DNA from: Saccharibacillus sp. O23
GTDB taxonomy: Bacteria; Bacillota; Bacilli; Paenibacillales; Paenibacillaceae
Length of the DNA: 64,000 bases
Assembly (NCBI RefSeq): GCF_002205895.1
Contig: NZ_NJDE01000013.1
Span: 32,097-96,096, forward strand
Direction of reading: 5' to 3'
Both the position numbers and the translations under genes were made by a program. Position 1 is the stretch's first letter, and each line of letters opens with the position of its first letter. Below the pieces are notes generated by a model. It made no database searches. It saw nothing but the letters and a program-made list of their open reading frames with translations, and was not told where the DNA came from. Shown here piece after piece: positions 17,890 through 30,370 of this stretch.

Positions 17890-18870
17890 ATGGACTATGT
17901 CAAATTGGGTCAAACCGGAATGGACGTCTCCCGATTATGTCTGGGCTGCATGAGCTACGGCCTGCCGGATCGGGGAACGCACGCTTGGACGCTGAACGAA
18001 GAAGAAAGCCGGCCGTTTATCCGCAAAGCGCTGGAGTCGGGCTTCAATTTCTTCGACACGGCCAACGTCTATTCGGACGGCACGAGCGAAGAGATCGTCG
18101 GCCGCGCGCTGAGAGACTTCGCGAACCGCGACGAGGTCGTGGTGGCGACGAAGGTGCACGGCAAAATGCGTCAAGGTCCTAACGGCGGCGGCTTGTCGCG
18201 CAAAGCGATCCTGACGGAGATCGACCACAGCCTGCGCCGTCTGGGCATGGACTACGTCGATCTGTACCAGATCCACCGTTGGGACCCGCACACGCCGATC
18301 GAAGAAACGATGGAGGCGCTGCACGACGTAGTCAAAGCCGGCAAAGCCCGCTACATCGGCGCTTCGTCCATGTTCGCTTGGCAGTTCCTCAAAGCGCAGC
18401 ATACGGCGGAAACTCGCGGATGGACCAAGTTCGTCAGCATGCAGAATTACGTCAATCTGCTGTACCGCGAAGAAGAACGGGAGATGCTGCCGCTATGCGA
18501 AGCGGAAGGCATAGGCGTGATCCCGTGGAGTCCGCTGGCGCGCGGCCGGTTGACGCGGGATTGGGAAGACGGCAGCAAACGTTCGGAGAACGACGCGTTC
18601 GGCAAGACGCTGTACGACAAAACGGAAGAAGCGGATCGCCGGGTGGTCGAAGCGGTAGCGGAAGTGGCGAAGGAACGCGGCGTGCCTCGGGCGCAGATCG
18701 CGCTCGCATGGGTGCTGCAAAAAAGCGCCGTGACCGCCCCGATCGTCGGCGCGACGAAAGAACATCATCTGGACGACGCCGTCGCCGCGCTGTCGATCAA
18801 ACTGACGGACGAGGAAGTCCGGCGTTTGGAAGAGCCTTATGTACCGCATGCGGTGATCGGGCATAGTTGA
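17890..18870 (+). CDS. Aldo/keto reductase
   Basis: A 326-residue NADPH-dependent oxidoreductase of the aldo/keto reductase superfamily (YajO/Tas-like branch). Seen are FFDTANVYSDGTSEEIVG (catalytic Asp/Tyr region), KVHGK (catalytic Lys), YQIHRWD (catalytic His) and, at the C-terminus, APIVGATKEHHLDDAVAAL (cofactor site). AAAGGAG precedes the ATG. Natural substrate unknown. Stands alone. Confidence 0.93.
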   Translation: MDYVKLGQTGMDVSRLCLGCMSYGLPDRGTHAWTLNEEESRPFIRKALESGFNFFDTANVYSDGTSEEIVGRALRDFANRDEVVVATKVHGKMRQGPNGGGLSRKAILTEIDHSLRRLGMDYVDLYQIHRWDPHTPIEETMEALHDVVKAGKARYIGASSMFAWQFLKAQHTAETRGWTKFVSMQNYVNLLYREEEREMLPLCEAEGIGVIPWSPLARGRLTRDWEDGSKRSENDAFGKTLYDKTEEADRRVVEAVAEVAKERGVPRAQIALAWVLQKSAVTAPIVGATKEHHLDDAVAALSIKLTDEEVRRLEEPYVPHAVIGHS

Positions 18871-19050
18871 GTCGGAGAAGGGAAGCCGGCGAGGGCCGCA
18901 GGGCTTGCTACCGCTTCGAGTACGCGCGTTCTGCGCTGCGAGGATGATCGGAGAGGCGATCAAGCGTGACGGACCACGGTGAACGGGAAGCGGGCGGTAA
19001 ACGGAATAAGAAGCAAACAAGAAGTGGACCAGAAGTGGATCAGAAGCGAA

Positions 19051-19084
19051 AAAAACGGCTGCGCGAAGATGCGCGGCCGTTTTT
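19051..19084 (+). terminator. Rho-independent terminator
   Basis: AAAAACGGCTGCGC pairs with GCGCGGCCGTTTTT around GAAGAT, with A and T runs on either side. Probably ends the aldo/keto reductase transcript. Confidence 0.85.
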
Positions 19085-19243
19085 GGCATGGGCGGGAAAC
19101 AACGTAAGAAAAACGAGCATTCGCAGCATGCAAAGATTTCCTATCGAGGCGCGTTTCTGTTCCGCAAACATCTGCGGTCGAAAGCCGTACAAGCTGGATC
19201 TGCCTACTTCTCATTCTTTTTATGCCTGATTCGTTTTACTCGC

Positions 19244-19431
19244 AATTAAGTCCATAAATCCCCTTATTTCTTTCATATCTTCGAGAAAACATAAGATAAG
19301 TCCAATTTTCCGCTTAAATCATTCTATTATTGCCCAATTACTTGAATTATGCCGAAAATAGAGGGATTAATGGACTTATTCTTCCGGAAACGAAGCGAAC
19401 GTGAAAAATAAAGGGATTTTTGGCCTTATTC
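19244..19431. repeat. Three diverged copies of an AT-rich ~25-bp repeat, one inverted
   Basis: The motif AAATAnAGGGATTnnTGGACTTATT occurs forward at 19352-19381 and 19401-19431 and as its reverse complement at 19244-19269; a weaker inverted piece (ATAAGTCCAATTTTCCGCTT) lies at about 19296-19315. The stretch 19085-19473 is clearly more AT-rich than its surroundings and holds no credible gene. Confidence 0.7.
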
Positions 19432-19473
19432 AGAAAAAGTCAGGTTTAGTTTGATGAACGAAGCGTTACCGGT

Positions 19474-20151
19474 TTACATAAAAGCTCGAGCCGCGTCTTT
19501 TAGCACATATTTCACGACTCGCTGCCCCGCCGGGCCGTACCGTGCTTCGAATACTTGTTTCCGACACAACGTTTGCAGCAGGTCGGCAGCCGTTCGGCGG
19601 TCCAGATTAAGATGACGAACGACGTCGATCGGACGAACCGCCCGTCCCAGCGTGCAGGCGAGGCGAATGATCTCGCGTTCCGCGATCGATGTTCGCGGCG
19701 AAGAAGCGCGGGACGTATCGAGCGCCGTGTATCGCCCGAGTACCATCCGCAGAAGGGTTTTACACAATTCGGGACGCTGGGAGACGTCGTCGTAAGCGAA
19801 CGAGATCACTTGAAAGCCCATCGCGGTCAGGAACGTTTCGCGGTTCAGCTCGCGGCAGAACGTGCGGCGGTCCATGTCTTGAACATGCGGGCCGAAGCCT
19901 TTGATCTCGATGACCAGCTTCACGGAAGGCGTGATCCAGACGAAATCGCAAAAATAGCGCAGTCCGCGCCAGTCGGTCACTTCGTATTCGGGATGCAGAT
20001 GATCGAACGTCTGCCGCAGCGGCCACCAGACGTTTCGGCAGAAAAGCTGCTCGGCTTCGCGGTGGCCCCGTTCCAGACGGTCCCGGCGTTCGCCGGTGCG
20101 TTCTTGCAGATGCCGCTCGATAAACAGACGATGCGCCGATTCGAAATCCAT
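19474..20151 (-). CDS. PD-(D/E)xK nuclease-like protein with C-terminal winged helix
   Basis: A 225-residue protein I do not recognise by name. The middle contains YFCDFVWITPSVKLVIEIKG, that is Asp, then Glu-x-Lys with correct spacing for a PD-(D/E)xK nuclease core as in DUF559/Vsr-like endonucleases; the region continues to MGFQVISFAYDDV, the usual following strand. The C-terminal third (about 150-220) looks like a winged helix-turn-helix (RPIDVVRHLNLDRRTAADLL). Start set at MDFES because AAGGAGG lies eight bases upstream. Combining a nuclease core with a DNA-binding domain suggests a DNA-acting enzyme; activity is inferred only. Confidence 0.65.
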   Translation of the reverse strand: MDFESAHRLFIERHLQERTGERRDRLERGHREAEQLFCRNVWWPLRQTFDHLHPEYEVTDWRGLRYFCDFVWITPSVKLVIEIKGFGPHVQDMDRRTFCRELNRETFLTAMGFQVISFAYDDVSQRPELCKTLLRMVLGRYTALDTSRASSPRTSIAEREIIRLACTLGRAVRPIDVVRHLNLDRRTAADLLQTLCRKQVFEARYGPAGQRVVKYVLKDAARAFM

Positions 20152-20256
20152 ATGCCAAACCTCCTTGTTCTCGAACAATCGGATACTCTAACAGTCGAAC
20201 AGCCGGCAAACTGACTCGACGACCGCGACGCCTTGCCGAATCCGCAATATTCCGCA

Positions 20257-20307
20257 CAAAAAAACGTCCCGGCTCGATTCCCAGGGGAGGGGAATCGGGC
20301 GGGACGT
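20257..20307 (-). terminator. Terminator of the 5'-nucleotidase gene
   Basis: On the minus strand a stem of about 20 bp with one small mismatch block (AACGTCCCG... with ...CGGGACGTT) is followed by seven T. It lies about 125 bp after the nucleotidase stop. Confidence 0.85.
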
Positions 20308-20432
20308 TCTTCGTCGCCGTTCGGAGGTTCGCGTTCGTCGAACGCTTGCTTGATGCCATTGTAGAACAAGCGGCTGCCGAATCGCAAATGTCCGAGGTTA
20401 CGCGATCAGACTTACCTCGCGATCAAGAATCT

Positions 20433-22586
20433 TTATTTAACCGCCAGAGCCGCTTGGATAGCGGCAGCTGCGTCCGCGGACGTCACGGCGTTTTTCGGCT
20501 GGAAGCTTCCCGGTTCGCCGGCTTTCAGAACGCCCGCTTGCACCAGTTGAGCGACCGGCGTTTTGGCGTAAGCCGACACGCTCGAAGCGTCGCCGAACGC
20601 GCTCAGCACTGAAGCGGCATCGACGCTAGGCAGCTTGCCTTTGAGAGCCGCGGCCAGAACCGCCGCCATTTCTTCGCGGGTGATCGAGCGGTCCGGGTTG
20701 AACTTGCCGCCGCCGATGCCTTTGATCAGGCCGGCGTTGACGGCTTCCGCGATCGCGTCGGCATACGGAGCGTCCGCGGCGACGTCGCTGAATTTCGGCG
20801 CGGACGTCACGGCGTTCAATTTCATCGCGGCAACCAGATCGGAAACGAAATCGGCGCGCGAGATCGGATCGTTCGAAGGCGTCGCCGGCGTCGAAGGTCC
20901 CGTAGCCGGGCCGTCCGTATCCGGTTTCTCCGAACCGGCGGCCGGCGTGTTGGCGATGCGGCCTTCGACTTTAGCGGTGATCGCGCCGCCTTTGAACGTA
21001 TCGACGACGTATTTGTAGAACACGTCGAGATCGATCGGGCCGGCCAGCGAGCTGCTCGCTTCGGTCAGAATCTTGTAGTTGTCGCCGCCTGCGGCCATGA
21101 AGTTGTTGACGACGGCCGTATAGGTCTTGGCCGGGTCGATGGCCGTGCCGTCCACCGTCGTCAGCGACGTGACGCGCTCCGCGACCGGTTTGTTCAGATC
21201 GGCGCTGTATTTCAGGCCGGAGATTTGCAGCGTCTTGGTATTCGGCGTGCCGTCGGCGTTGGTGCCCCACTGCTGCTGAAGCAGCTGCTTAACTTGAGCG
21301 CCCGTCAGCGACAATTTCACCAGCGTGTTGCCGAACGGTTGGATCTTGGCCAAGTCGGCGAACGTCACGTCGCCTTTCGGCAGATCCGCGCGGATGCCGC
21401 CCGGATTCATGAACGCGAAATCGGCCGGAGCCGCTTTGTCGCCGAAGTCCGCGGTACGCATGGCGTCGGCGATCAGGTTGCCCAGCGCCGCTTCGTTGTT
21501 GTAAGCGTCCGTGCGGGTTACCGAACCGTCCGTCGTGCCGACCGGTTTGGTCAGTTCCGGGTGCTTGTCCAGATACTTTTTGATCAGGGCCACGGTGTCC
21601 GCGTCCGGCGTTACGCCTTCTTGGAACGTGCTTGTTACGGTCGCGGATTTCTCCGTGACGTCGCCCGTTTTCGGATCGATCATGAGCTTGATGTCTTCGA
21701 ACGCCGTGCCGTACGAATACGCTTGAACGATCAGTTTGCCGTTCACTTCGCCGTTCGCCAAAGCATGGTTGTCGCCGGCGACGATCACGTCGATCGGAGA
21801 GTTCGCGGGCAATGCTTTGGCCAGATCGGCCGCTTCGCCCGTCGTCGCGCCTTCTTTGGTCGAAGCCGGGTCATGCGCCAGCACGACGATCGTTTCCACG
21901 CCTTGATCTTGCAGTTCTTTGGCGTATTTGTTGACGGCGGCCACTTCTTCTTCCGCGCTCAGGAATTTCACGCCCGCCGTACCCGACGGAGCGACCTTGG
22001 AAGGCGTCGATTTGGTCACGAGGCCGATAAAGCCGATCTTCACGCCGCCGACTTCTTTGATCACGTAAGGTTTGATCAGCGGTTTGCCGGTCGCCGTCTC
22101 GATCACGTTGGCGTTCACGTAGTCGAATTTCACGCCTTTATGCGTGACTTTGCCTTCTTTGGGATCGAGGCCGCCGTTCAACTGCGCTTTGAGCGCGGCG
22201 ATGCCTTGGTCGAATTCGTGGTTGCCCAGCGAACCGACGTCGAAGCCCATCATGTTCAACCATTCCAGCGTCGGCTCGTCGCGTTCGAGCGAAGAGATCG
22301 GAGCGGACGCGCCCACGGAATCGCCGTTATGGAACAGCAGGGAGTTCGGATATTTGGCTTTGGCTTGTTTGAGATATGTAGCGAGAATAGGAGCGGTGCC
22401 GACCGGCTTGTTGCTGACGATCGAAGTCGTGTCGAGCTGCCCGTGCAGGTCGTTGATCCCCAGCAGATGGACTTCGACGTCGCCTGCGGCTGCCGAAGCC
22501 GTGCCCGTTACGCCCGCGATTTGAGTCGACAGCAGCGCCGCGACAGCCAGGCTTACGCTCGGCTTTCTCCAATTTTTCCAATTCAT
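20433..22586 (-). CDS. Cell-surface 5'-nucleotidase/metallophosphatase with S-layer-homology domains
   Basis: A 717-residue secreted enzyme. A signal peptide (about 1-33) is followed by a calcineurin-like metallophosphatase domain with VHLLGINDLHGQL (metal Asp/His), NGDSVGASAP, GNHEFDQG and, further on, AGDNHALANG. The 5'-nucleotidase C-terminal domain (about 335-530) contains GNLIADAMR and MNPGGIRADLPKGDVTFAD. After a Pro/Thr-rich linker come SLH modules (about 560-717), which bind pyruvylated cell-wall polymer and hold the enzyme on the surface. It would release phosphate and nucleosides from extracellular nucleotides. Monocistronic, with its own terminator. Confidence 0.93.
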   Translation of the reverse strand: MNWKNWRKPSVSLAVAALLSTQIAGVTGTASAAAGDVEVHLLGINDLHGQLDTTSIVSNKPVGTAPILATYLKQAKAKYPNSLLFHNGDSVGASAPISSLERDEPTLEWLNMMGFDVGSLGNHEFDQGIAALKAQLNGGLDPKEGKVTHKGVKFDYVNANVIETATGKPLIKPYVIKEVGGVKIGFIGLVTKSTPSKVAPSGTAGVKFLSAEEEVAAVNKYAKELQDQGVETIVVLAHDPASTKEGATTGEAADLAKALPANSPIDVIVAGDNHALANGEVNGKLIVQAYSYGTAFEDIKLMIDPKTGDVTEKSATVTSTFQEGVTPDADTVALIKKYLDKHPELTKPVGTTDGSVTRTDAYNNEAALGNLIADAMRTADFGDKAAPADFAFMNPGGIRADLPKGDVTFADLAKIQPFGNTLVKLSLTGAQVKQLLQQQWGTNADGTPNTKTLQISGLKYSADLNKPVAERVTSLTTVDGTAIDPAKTYTAVVNNFMAAGGDNYKILTEASSSLAGPIDLDVFYKYVVDTFKGGAITAKVEGRIANTPAAGSEKPDTDGPATGPSTPATPSNDPISRADFVSDLVAAMKLNAVTSAPKFSDVAADAPYADAIAEAVNAGLIKGIGGGKFNPDRSITREEMAAVLAAALKGKLPSVDAASVLSAFGDASSVSAYAKTPVAQLVQAGVLKAGEPGSFQPKNAVTSADAAAAIQAALAVK

Positions 22587-22710
22587 GAACTTCCATTCCT
22601 CCTAGATTGTGATTGATGCCGTCACATTGTATCACATGAATTTTTCAAAGATCAAAGGTTGTGTAAAGGCTGTGTAAATTATTTTTTAAATCGGTTTCGG
22701 AAAAGCGGCA

Positions 22711-22740
22711 TTGACAGCTTTCTCGCGAACATGTTATAAA
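22711..22740 (+). promoter_or_regulatory. Promoter of tyrS
   Basis: TTGACA at 22711-22716 and TATAAA at 22735-22740 with an 18-base spacer, just upstream of the T-box leader. Confidence 0.8.
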
Positions 22741-22745
22741 GTGAA

Positions 22746-23050
22746 TCAATGAGCGCCCGGCCTGCGGAGCGCAATAAGAAGCGTCGAAGGGAATCCAGTA
22801 GCGTTCGGAATCGTACTCTCAGAGAGCCGCCGGTTGGTGTGAGGTGGCAGACGGTCGAACCGCGAATTACGTCCCGGAGCTTCCCGTCGCCGAACCCGCG
22901 AGAGCGGAAGGGACGGGACGGAATCGTCCACGTTATCGGGCGGCTAAAGTGGAAAACGCGCCTTGCTCCGATCTATGGCGCCTTTTCAATAAGGGTGGTA
23001 CCGCGATTAAGACTCGTCCCTGCAGAAATGCAGCGGGCCGGGTCTTTTTT
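22746..23050 (+). ncRNA. T-box leader riboswitch (tyrosine)
   Basis: A T-box leader precedes tyrS. The conserved T-box sequence AGGGTGGTACCGCG lies at 22992-23005 and is followed by a terminator hairpin (23011-23050) ending in six T. Upstream, AGAGAG and GGTTGGTGTGAGG match the stem I apical region, and a TAC (Tyr) codon at 22868-22870 is placed as a specifier candidate. Uncharged tRNA-Tyr would pair with the specifier and antiterminator to allow transcription. Confidence 0.93.
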
Positions 23051-23087
23051 GATTTTCATTTTCAGATTCCGAAGGAGGAACCCCCTA

Positions 23088-24386
23088 ATGACCAACGAAC
23101 ACACGCCGATCGAAGCCAATGCCCTGCTGGACGATCTCGAATACAGAGGGCTGATCTACCAAGTCACGCACCGCGAAGAACTGCAGAAGAAGCTGAGCGA
23201 AGAAAGCGTCACGCTGTACAACGGGTTCGACCCGACGGCGGACAGCCTGCATATCGGCCACCTGCTGCCGGTGCTGACGATGAGACGTTTCCAGAATGCC
23301 GGACACCGTCCGATCGCTCTCGTGGGCGGCGGTACGGGCATGATCGGCGATCCGAGCGGCCGTTCGACCGAACGTTCGCTGAATACGGCGGATACGGTCG
23401 CGGATTGGACGCGCAAACTGCAAAATCAACTGTCGCGCTTCCTCGATTTCGGAGAAGGCGGCGCGCCGGTCCCGGCGAAGATGGTCAGCAACTACGACTG
23501 GCTCGGCCCGATCACGATGATCGACTTCCTGCGCGACGTGGGCAAGAACTTCACGGTCAACTACATGCTGGCCAAAGACTCGGTCGATTCGCGTCTCGCG
23601 AACGGCATCTCGTTTACCGAATTCTCGTACATGATCCTGCAAGCGTACGATTTCCAACGTCTGCATGAAGACGAAGGCTGTTCGCTGCAGCTCGGCGGAA
23701 GCGACCAATGGGGCAATATCACGGCGGGTCTCGACCTGATCGGCAAAAACGGCGGCGGCGACGCTTACGGCATGACGATGCCGCTGGTCACGAAGAGCGA
23801 CGGCAAAAAGTTCGGTAAATCCGAATCCGGCGCCGTCTGGCTCGACCGCAGCAAAACGAGCGCGTACACGTTCTACCAGTTCTGGATCAACACGGACGAC
23901 GCCGACGTGATCAAGTTCCTGAAATACTTCACGTTCCTGAATCGCGAAGAGATCGAAGCGCTCGAAACGGAACATCTCAAAGCGCCGGAAAAACGCGTCG
24001 CTCAGCGCGAACTCGCCCGCCGCGTGACGGAACTGGTTCACGGCGCGGACGCGGTAGAAAGCGCGGAGAAGATCACGGCCGCGCTGTTCTCGGGCAGCTT
24101 CGCCGAACTGAACGAAGCCGATCTGGCCGAAGCGCTGGCGGATATGCCGAGCGTCACGGCCGAAGCGTCTTCCGAACCGCTGCTGATCGACCTGTTGGTC
24201 GAAGCCGGTGCGGCTCCGTCGAAAGGCCAAGCGCGCAAAGACATTCAGAGCGGCGCGATCTCCGTCAACGGCGAGAAACGCACGTCGATCGAAACGACGA
24301 TCGGAGCGGAAGACCGTCTGCACGGCACGACTCTCGTGCTGCGCCGCGGCAAGAAGAACTACTACGTCGTGAAGTTCGAAGGCTAA
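23088..24386 (+). CDS. tyrS: Tyrosyl-tRNA synthetase
   Basis: A 432-residue class I aminoacyl-tRNA synthetase that charges tRNA-Tyr. HIGH motif is His55-Ile-Gly-His58 (DSLHIGHLLP), the KMSKS equivalent is KFGKS at 241-245, and the C-terminal S4-like RNA-binding domain (about 365-430, SKGQARKDIQSGAISVNGEK) is present. GAAGGAGGAA precedes the ATG at 23088; open frame upstream is the T-box leader, not protein. Length fits TyrRS of the TyrS type. Regulated by the T-box leader. Confidence 0.97.
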   Translation: MTNEHTPIEANALLDDLEYRGLIYQVTHREELQKKLSEESVTLYNGFDPTADSLHIGHLLPVLTMRRFQNAGHRPIALVGGGTGMIGDPSGRSTERSLNTADTVADWTRKLQNQLSRFLDFGEGGAPVPAKMVSNYDWLGPITMIDFLRDVGKNFTVNYMLAKDSVDSRLANGISFTEFSYMILQAYDFQRLHEDEGCSLQLGGSDQWGNITAGLDLIGKNGGGDAYGMTMPLVTKSDGKKFGKSESGAVWLDRSKTSAYTFYQFWINTDDADVIKFLKYFTFLNREEIEALETEHLKAPEKRVAQRELARRVTELVHGADAVESAEKITAALFSGSFAELNEADLAEALADMPSVTAEASSEPLLIDLLVEAGAAPSKGQARKDIQSGAISVNGEKRTSIETTIGAEDRLHGTTLVLRRGKKNYYVVKFEG

Positions 24387-24420
24387 GAATTAGGCCGGAT
24401 CGGCCTCGGCCGCTTACAGC

Positions 24421-24457
24421 ATCCGAAAGGAACCGAAAGGTTCTTTTCGGATTTTTT
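24421..24457 (+). terminator. Terminator of tyrS
   Basis: A 14-bp stem (ATCCGAAAGGAACC with GGTTCTTTTCGGAT, one G-T pair), GAAA loop and T run. Confidence 0.9.
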
Positions 24458-24541
24458 GCGTCGATCCGGACTGCCGGAACGCAGTCGCCTCGTCGGCAGA
24501 CTGACGGCGTTCTCCCGCGTTTGGTCCTTAGCGCCGCGCCT

Positions 24542-25447
24542 TCACAAATGCCCGAGTTCGATCGCCTGACGGAAACGGGCGGCGAAACGTTCCGCACCCG
24601 GTCCGAACGCGCGCGCTTCGGAGCGTAAGAAACCGATCTGCATGTCGGGTTGTCCCACGTCCGCGATCTCGATAATCTTGATACGACCCGACTTCCAGAG
24701 CGGATGCCGATAAAAAGAAAAATCGTGTCCGATGCTGCCCGCAAGTCCGTTGTCCAACACGCTGGTCACCGCTTCCGAATTGTTGGTCCAGAACAAGACG
24801 GACAGCTCGCCGTGCATGTCGGCGAACCGATCGACGAAATCATGCACGAACCGGTCGTTGTACAGGGCAAGCTGGTGCTGCATAAGCTGCTTGGGCGCGA
24901 CGCGATGATACTGGGCAAGCGGAGATTCGCGATGGGCCGCGACCACCAGTTTGCCGGCATACATCGCGCTGAAACGAAGTCCGTTCAAATGTTCCAACTG
25001 CTTGTCGTAGATCGCGATAAATCCGAGGTCGGTGCGCCCTTGCCGCACGTCTTCCGCGATGTCCATAGAACCTTTTTCTTCAATGGAGATATGAAGCTGC
25101 GGATGTTCGGATTTCATCTGCGCGGTCGTTTCGATGAGATAAGGCATGACGCTCGGAAAAGTGGCGACTGCGATCGAACCGCTGAGCGGCTTGTCGCGGT
25201 CGATCGCGGAACGCAGCAGATCGACGCGCTGCAAAATCTCGATCGCCTGTTCGATCAACCGTTTGCCTTCCTCCGTCGGAACCGCGCCCTGCCGGGATCG
25301 CTCGAATACGTTCAGTTCCAGCTCTTCTTCCAGTTTGCGCACCGATTGGCTGATCGCGGATTGAGTCATGTGCATCTGCGAAGCGGCGGCGGAAAAAGAG
25401 CGCGTTTTGGCGATTTCGACGATATAAGCAAGCTGCTCCAAATTCAT
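24542..25447 (-). CDS. LysR family transcriptional regulator
   Basis: A 301-residue regulator. The N-terminal winged helix-turn-helix (FSAAASQMHMTQSAISQSVRKLEEELELNVFER) is followed by a LysR substrate-binding domain (about 90-295). The start is the ATG at 25447 (MNLEQL), fixed by AGGAGA upstream. It is divergent from the butanediol-dehydrogenase-like gene at 25581, the classical layout for a LysR regulator and its target. The effector is unknown. Confidence 0.92.
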   Translation of the reverse strand: MNLEQLAYIVEIAKTRSFSAAASQMHMTQSAISQSVRKLEEELELNVFERSRQGAVPTEEGKRLIEQAIEILQRVDLLRSAIDRDKPLSGSIAVATFPSVMPYLIETTAQMKSEHPQLHISIEEKGSMDIAEDVRQGRTDLGFIAIYDKQLEHLNGLRFSAMYAGKLVVAAHRESPLAQYHRVAPKQLMQHQLALYNDRFVHDFVDRFADMHGELSVLFWTNNSEAVTSVLDNGLAGSIGHDFSFYRHPLWKSGRIKIIEIADVGQPDMQIGFLRSEARAFGPGAERFAARFRQAIELGHL

Positions 25448-25461
25448 GAGAGATTCTCCTG

Positions 25462-25489
25462 TCATTAGTTTCATTAATGGAATCATTAG
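25462..25489. promoter_or_regulatory. Candidate LysR operator
   Basis: CATTAG, CATTAAT and CATTAG recur at 25462, 25472 and 25483, spaced by about one helical turn in the divergent spacer, with a partial inverted repeat. The placement is right for LysR binding; no footprint-type evidence exists in sequence. Confidence 0.5.
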
Positions 25490-25580
25490 TATCTATTATT
25501 ATAAATGAAGGATGCGCTCGCGATATAATAAAATTTGAATAGAACGTTTTTTAAATAGTTGACAGAAGGAGAGATCGATC

Positions 25581-26624
25581 ATGAAAGCAGCAGTCTGGTA
25601 CGGCAAACAAGACGTCCGGGTCGAGGAACGCGAAGAGCGCAGCGTACAACCGGGTCAGGTCAAAATCAAAGTGGAATATGCCGGCATTTGCGGCAGCGAT
25701 CTGCATGCGTATCATCACGGGGTAGGGATTCAAGAAGGACAAGAGCACCCGTTATCCGGTCAAAAAGCTCCGCTCGTGCTCGGCCACGAGTTTTCCGGCG
25801 TCGTAGCGGAGATCGGCCCCGACGTAACCGGAATCGAAAAAGGGCAGCGTGTCGCGGTCGAGCCTCTGTACCATTGCGGAGTCTGCGAATATTGTCTGCA
25901 AGGACATTACAATCAATGCGTCGATTTCGGATTCGTCGGATTGAACGGTGACGGCGGATTCGCGGATTACGTCGTGGTAGAAGCTTATATGGTTCATGCT
26001 CTTCCGGACAACGTCTCGTTCGAAGAAGGCGCGCTGGTCGAACCGACCGCGGTCGCCATGCACGCCGTGCGCCACAGCAGCCTTAAAGTCGGACAGAAGG
26101 TCGCCGTGTACGGAGCGGGACCGATCGGGCTGTTGACCGTACTGTGCGCCAAAGCGGCCGGAGCGTCGCAGGTGTACGCGGTCGACGTATTCGACGAACG
26201 GCTGAAGCTTGCGGAGAAACTCGGCGCTATTCCGGTGAACAGTTCCGAAGTCGATGCCGCGCAGGCGATTCAAGAGCAATCCGGCGGAATCGATATCGCT
26301 TTTGAAGCGGCGGGCGTTCAACCCACGATGGACAGCGCCGTGTCGGTGGTGAAAAAAGGCGGACAGGTGGTGGTGATCGCCGCCATTCCGGAACCGCTCA
26401 AAGTCGACTTTTTCCAAATGCTCGTCAAAGAAGCGACCGTTACGGCAACTCTGGCTTACCGTCATATCTTTCCGGAGATCATCGCTTTGATCGAGGCGGG
26501 AGCGCTGGACGTCAAGTCGGTCATTACGCATAAGATCGGACTGGACGATATTGTCGACGAAGGGCTGGAACTGCTGATTCGCGACAAGAGCCATGCGAAG
26601 ATTCTGGTGAAAATCGGCGGTTGA
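25581..26624 (+). CDS. Zinc-dependent 2,3-butanediol/sorbitol dehydrogenase family protein
   Basis: A 347-residue medium-chain Zn-dependent dehydrogenase. GICGSDLHAY (catalytic Zn Cys), GHEFSGVV (catalytic His/Glu), the structural Zn motif CGVCEYCLQGHYNQC and the NAD-binding YGAGPIGLLTVLCAKAAG are all visible. The pattern is nearest to (R,R)-butanediol dehydrogenases. Target of the divergent LysR gene by position. A homologue with the same layout lies at 47131. Substrate is not decided by sequence. Confidence 0.88.
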   Translation: MKAAVWYGKQDVRVEEREERSVQPGQVKIKVEYAGICGSDLHAYHHGVGIQEGQEHPLSGQKAPLVLGHEFSGVVAEIGPDVTGIEKGQRVAVEPLYHCGVCEYCLQGHYNQCVDFGFVGLNGDGGFADYVVVEAYMVHALPDNVSFEEGALVEPTAVAMHAVRHSSLKVGQKVAVYGAGPIGLLTVLCAKAAGASQVYAVDVFDERLKLAEKLGAIPVNSSEVDAAQAIQEQSGGIDIAFEAAGVQPTMDSAVSVVKKGGQVVVIAAIPEPLKVDFFQMLVKEATVTATLAYRHIFPEIIALIEAGALDVKSVITHKIGLDDIVDEGLELLIRDKSHAKILVKIGG

Positions 26625-26667
26625 TCCTTCGCTTGAAGCGGGCGATCGAGATCCGGCAAGAAGTTGC

Positions 26668-26714
26668 AGCCAACGGACAGCGCCATTCGGCGAATGTCGG
26701 TTGGCTTGATTTTT
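26668..26714 (+). terminator. Terminator of the dehydrogenase gene
   Basis: AGCCAACGGACA pairs with TGTCGGTTGGCT (one mismatch) with a 15-base loop that can itself pair; followed by TTGATTTTT. Confidence 0.75.
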
Positions 26715-26770
26715 AAATGCATAAAAAAATTACCGAAATCTAGATTTAATCCAACAAAATACGTCGCGAA

Positions 26771-26800
26771 TTGACCATATTCTTATATTTTGCGTATAAG
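26771..26800 (+). promoter_or_regulatory. Candidate promoter of the beta-galactosidase transcript
   Basis: TTGACC at 26771-26776 and TATAAG at 26795-26800, 18-base spacer, about 320 bp before the beta-galactosidase start. If used, it makes a leader of roughly 310 bases. Confidence 0.55.
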
Positions 26801-26847
26801 AATAAGGAAATTTTCTTTCAAATTTGCTTCCCGATTACGTTTTCGAG

Positions 26848-26861
26848 CGAAAACGCTACCA
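26848..26861. promoter_or_regulatory. cre/LacI-type operator candidate
   Basis: CGAAAACGCTACCA agrees with the catabolite-responsive element consensus TGNAANCGNTNNCA at all fixed positions except the first, and holds the palindrome AGCG-AAAA-CGCT. It lies about 45 bp downstream of the proposed promoter, fitting roadblock repression by CcpA or a LacI-type regulator. Confidence 0.55.
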
Positions 26862-30226
<3,365 letters not shown>

Positions 30227-30272
30227 GCGTTCGAACGGCAAATCGGTTACAATAATATAAGCGTCAAACCGG

Positions 30273-30297
30273 AAAACGGCCTTCGCGGGCCGTTTTT
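30273..30297 (+). terminator. Terminator of the beta-galactosidase gene
   Basis: AAAACGGCC pairs with GGCCGTTTT around a short loop, followed by T. Confidence 0.85.
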
Positions 30298-30370
30298 CTT
30301 CGTTGTTCGGCAGTCGGGCGAAGCCGCTCGATTCATTTAGAATCAAGCTTTGAGAAAGAAGGGATCTGCG

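Noticed and set aside
22749..23087. Long N-terminal extension of TyrRS
   Set aside because: The in-frame extension is the T-box RNA; the ribosome site and family alignment fix the start at 23088.
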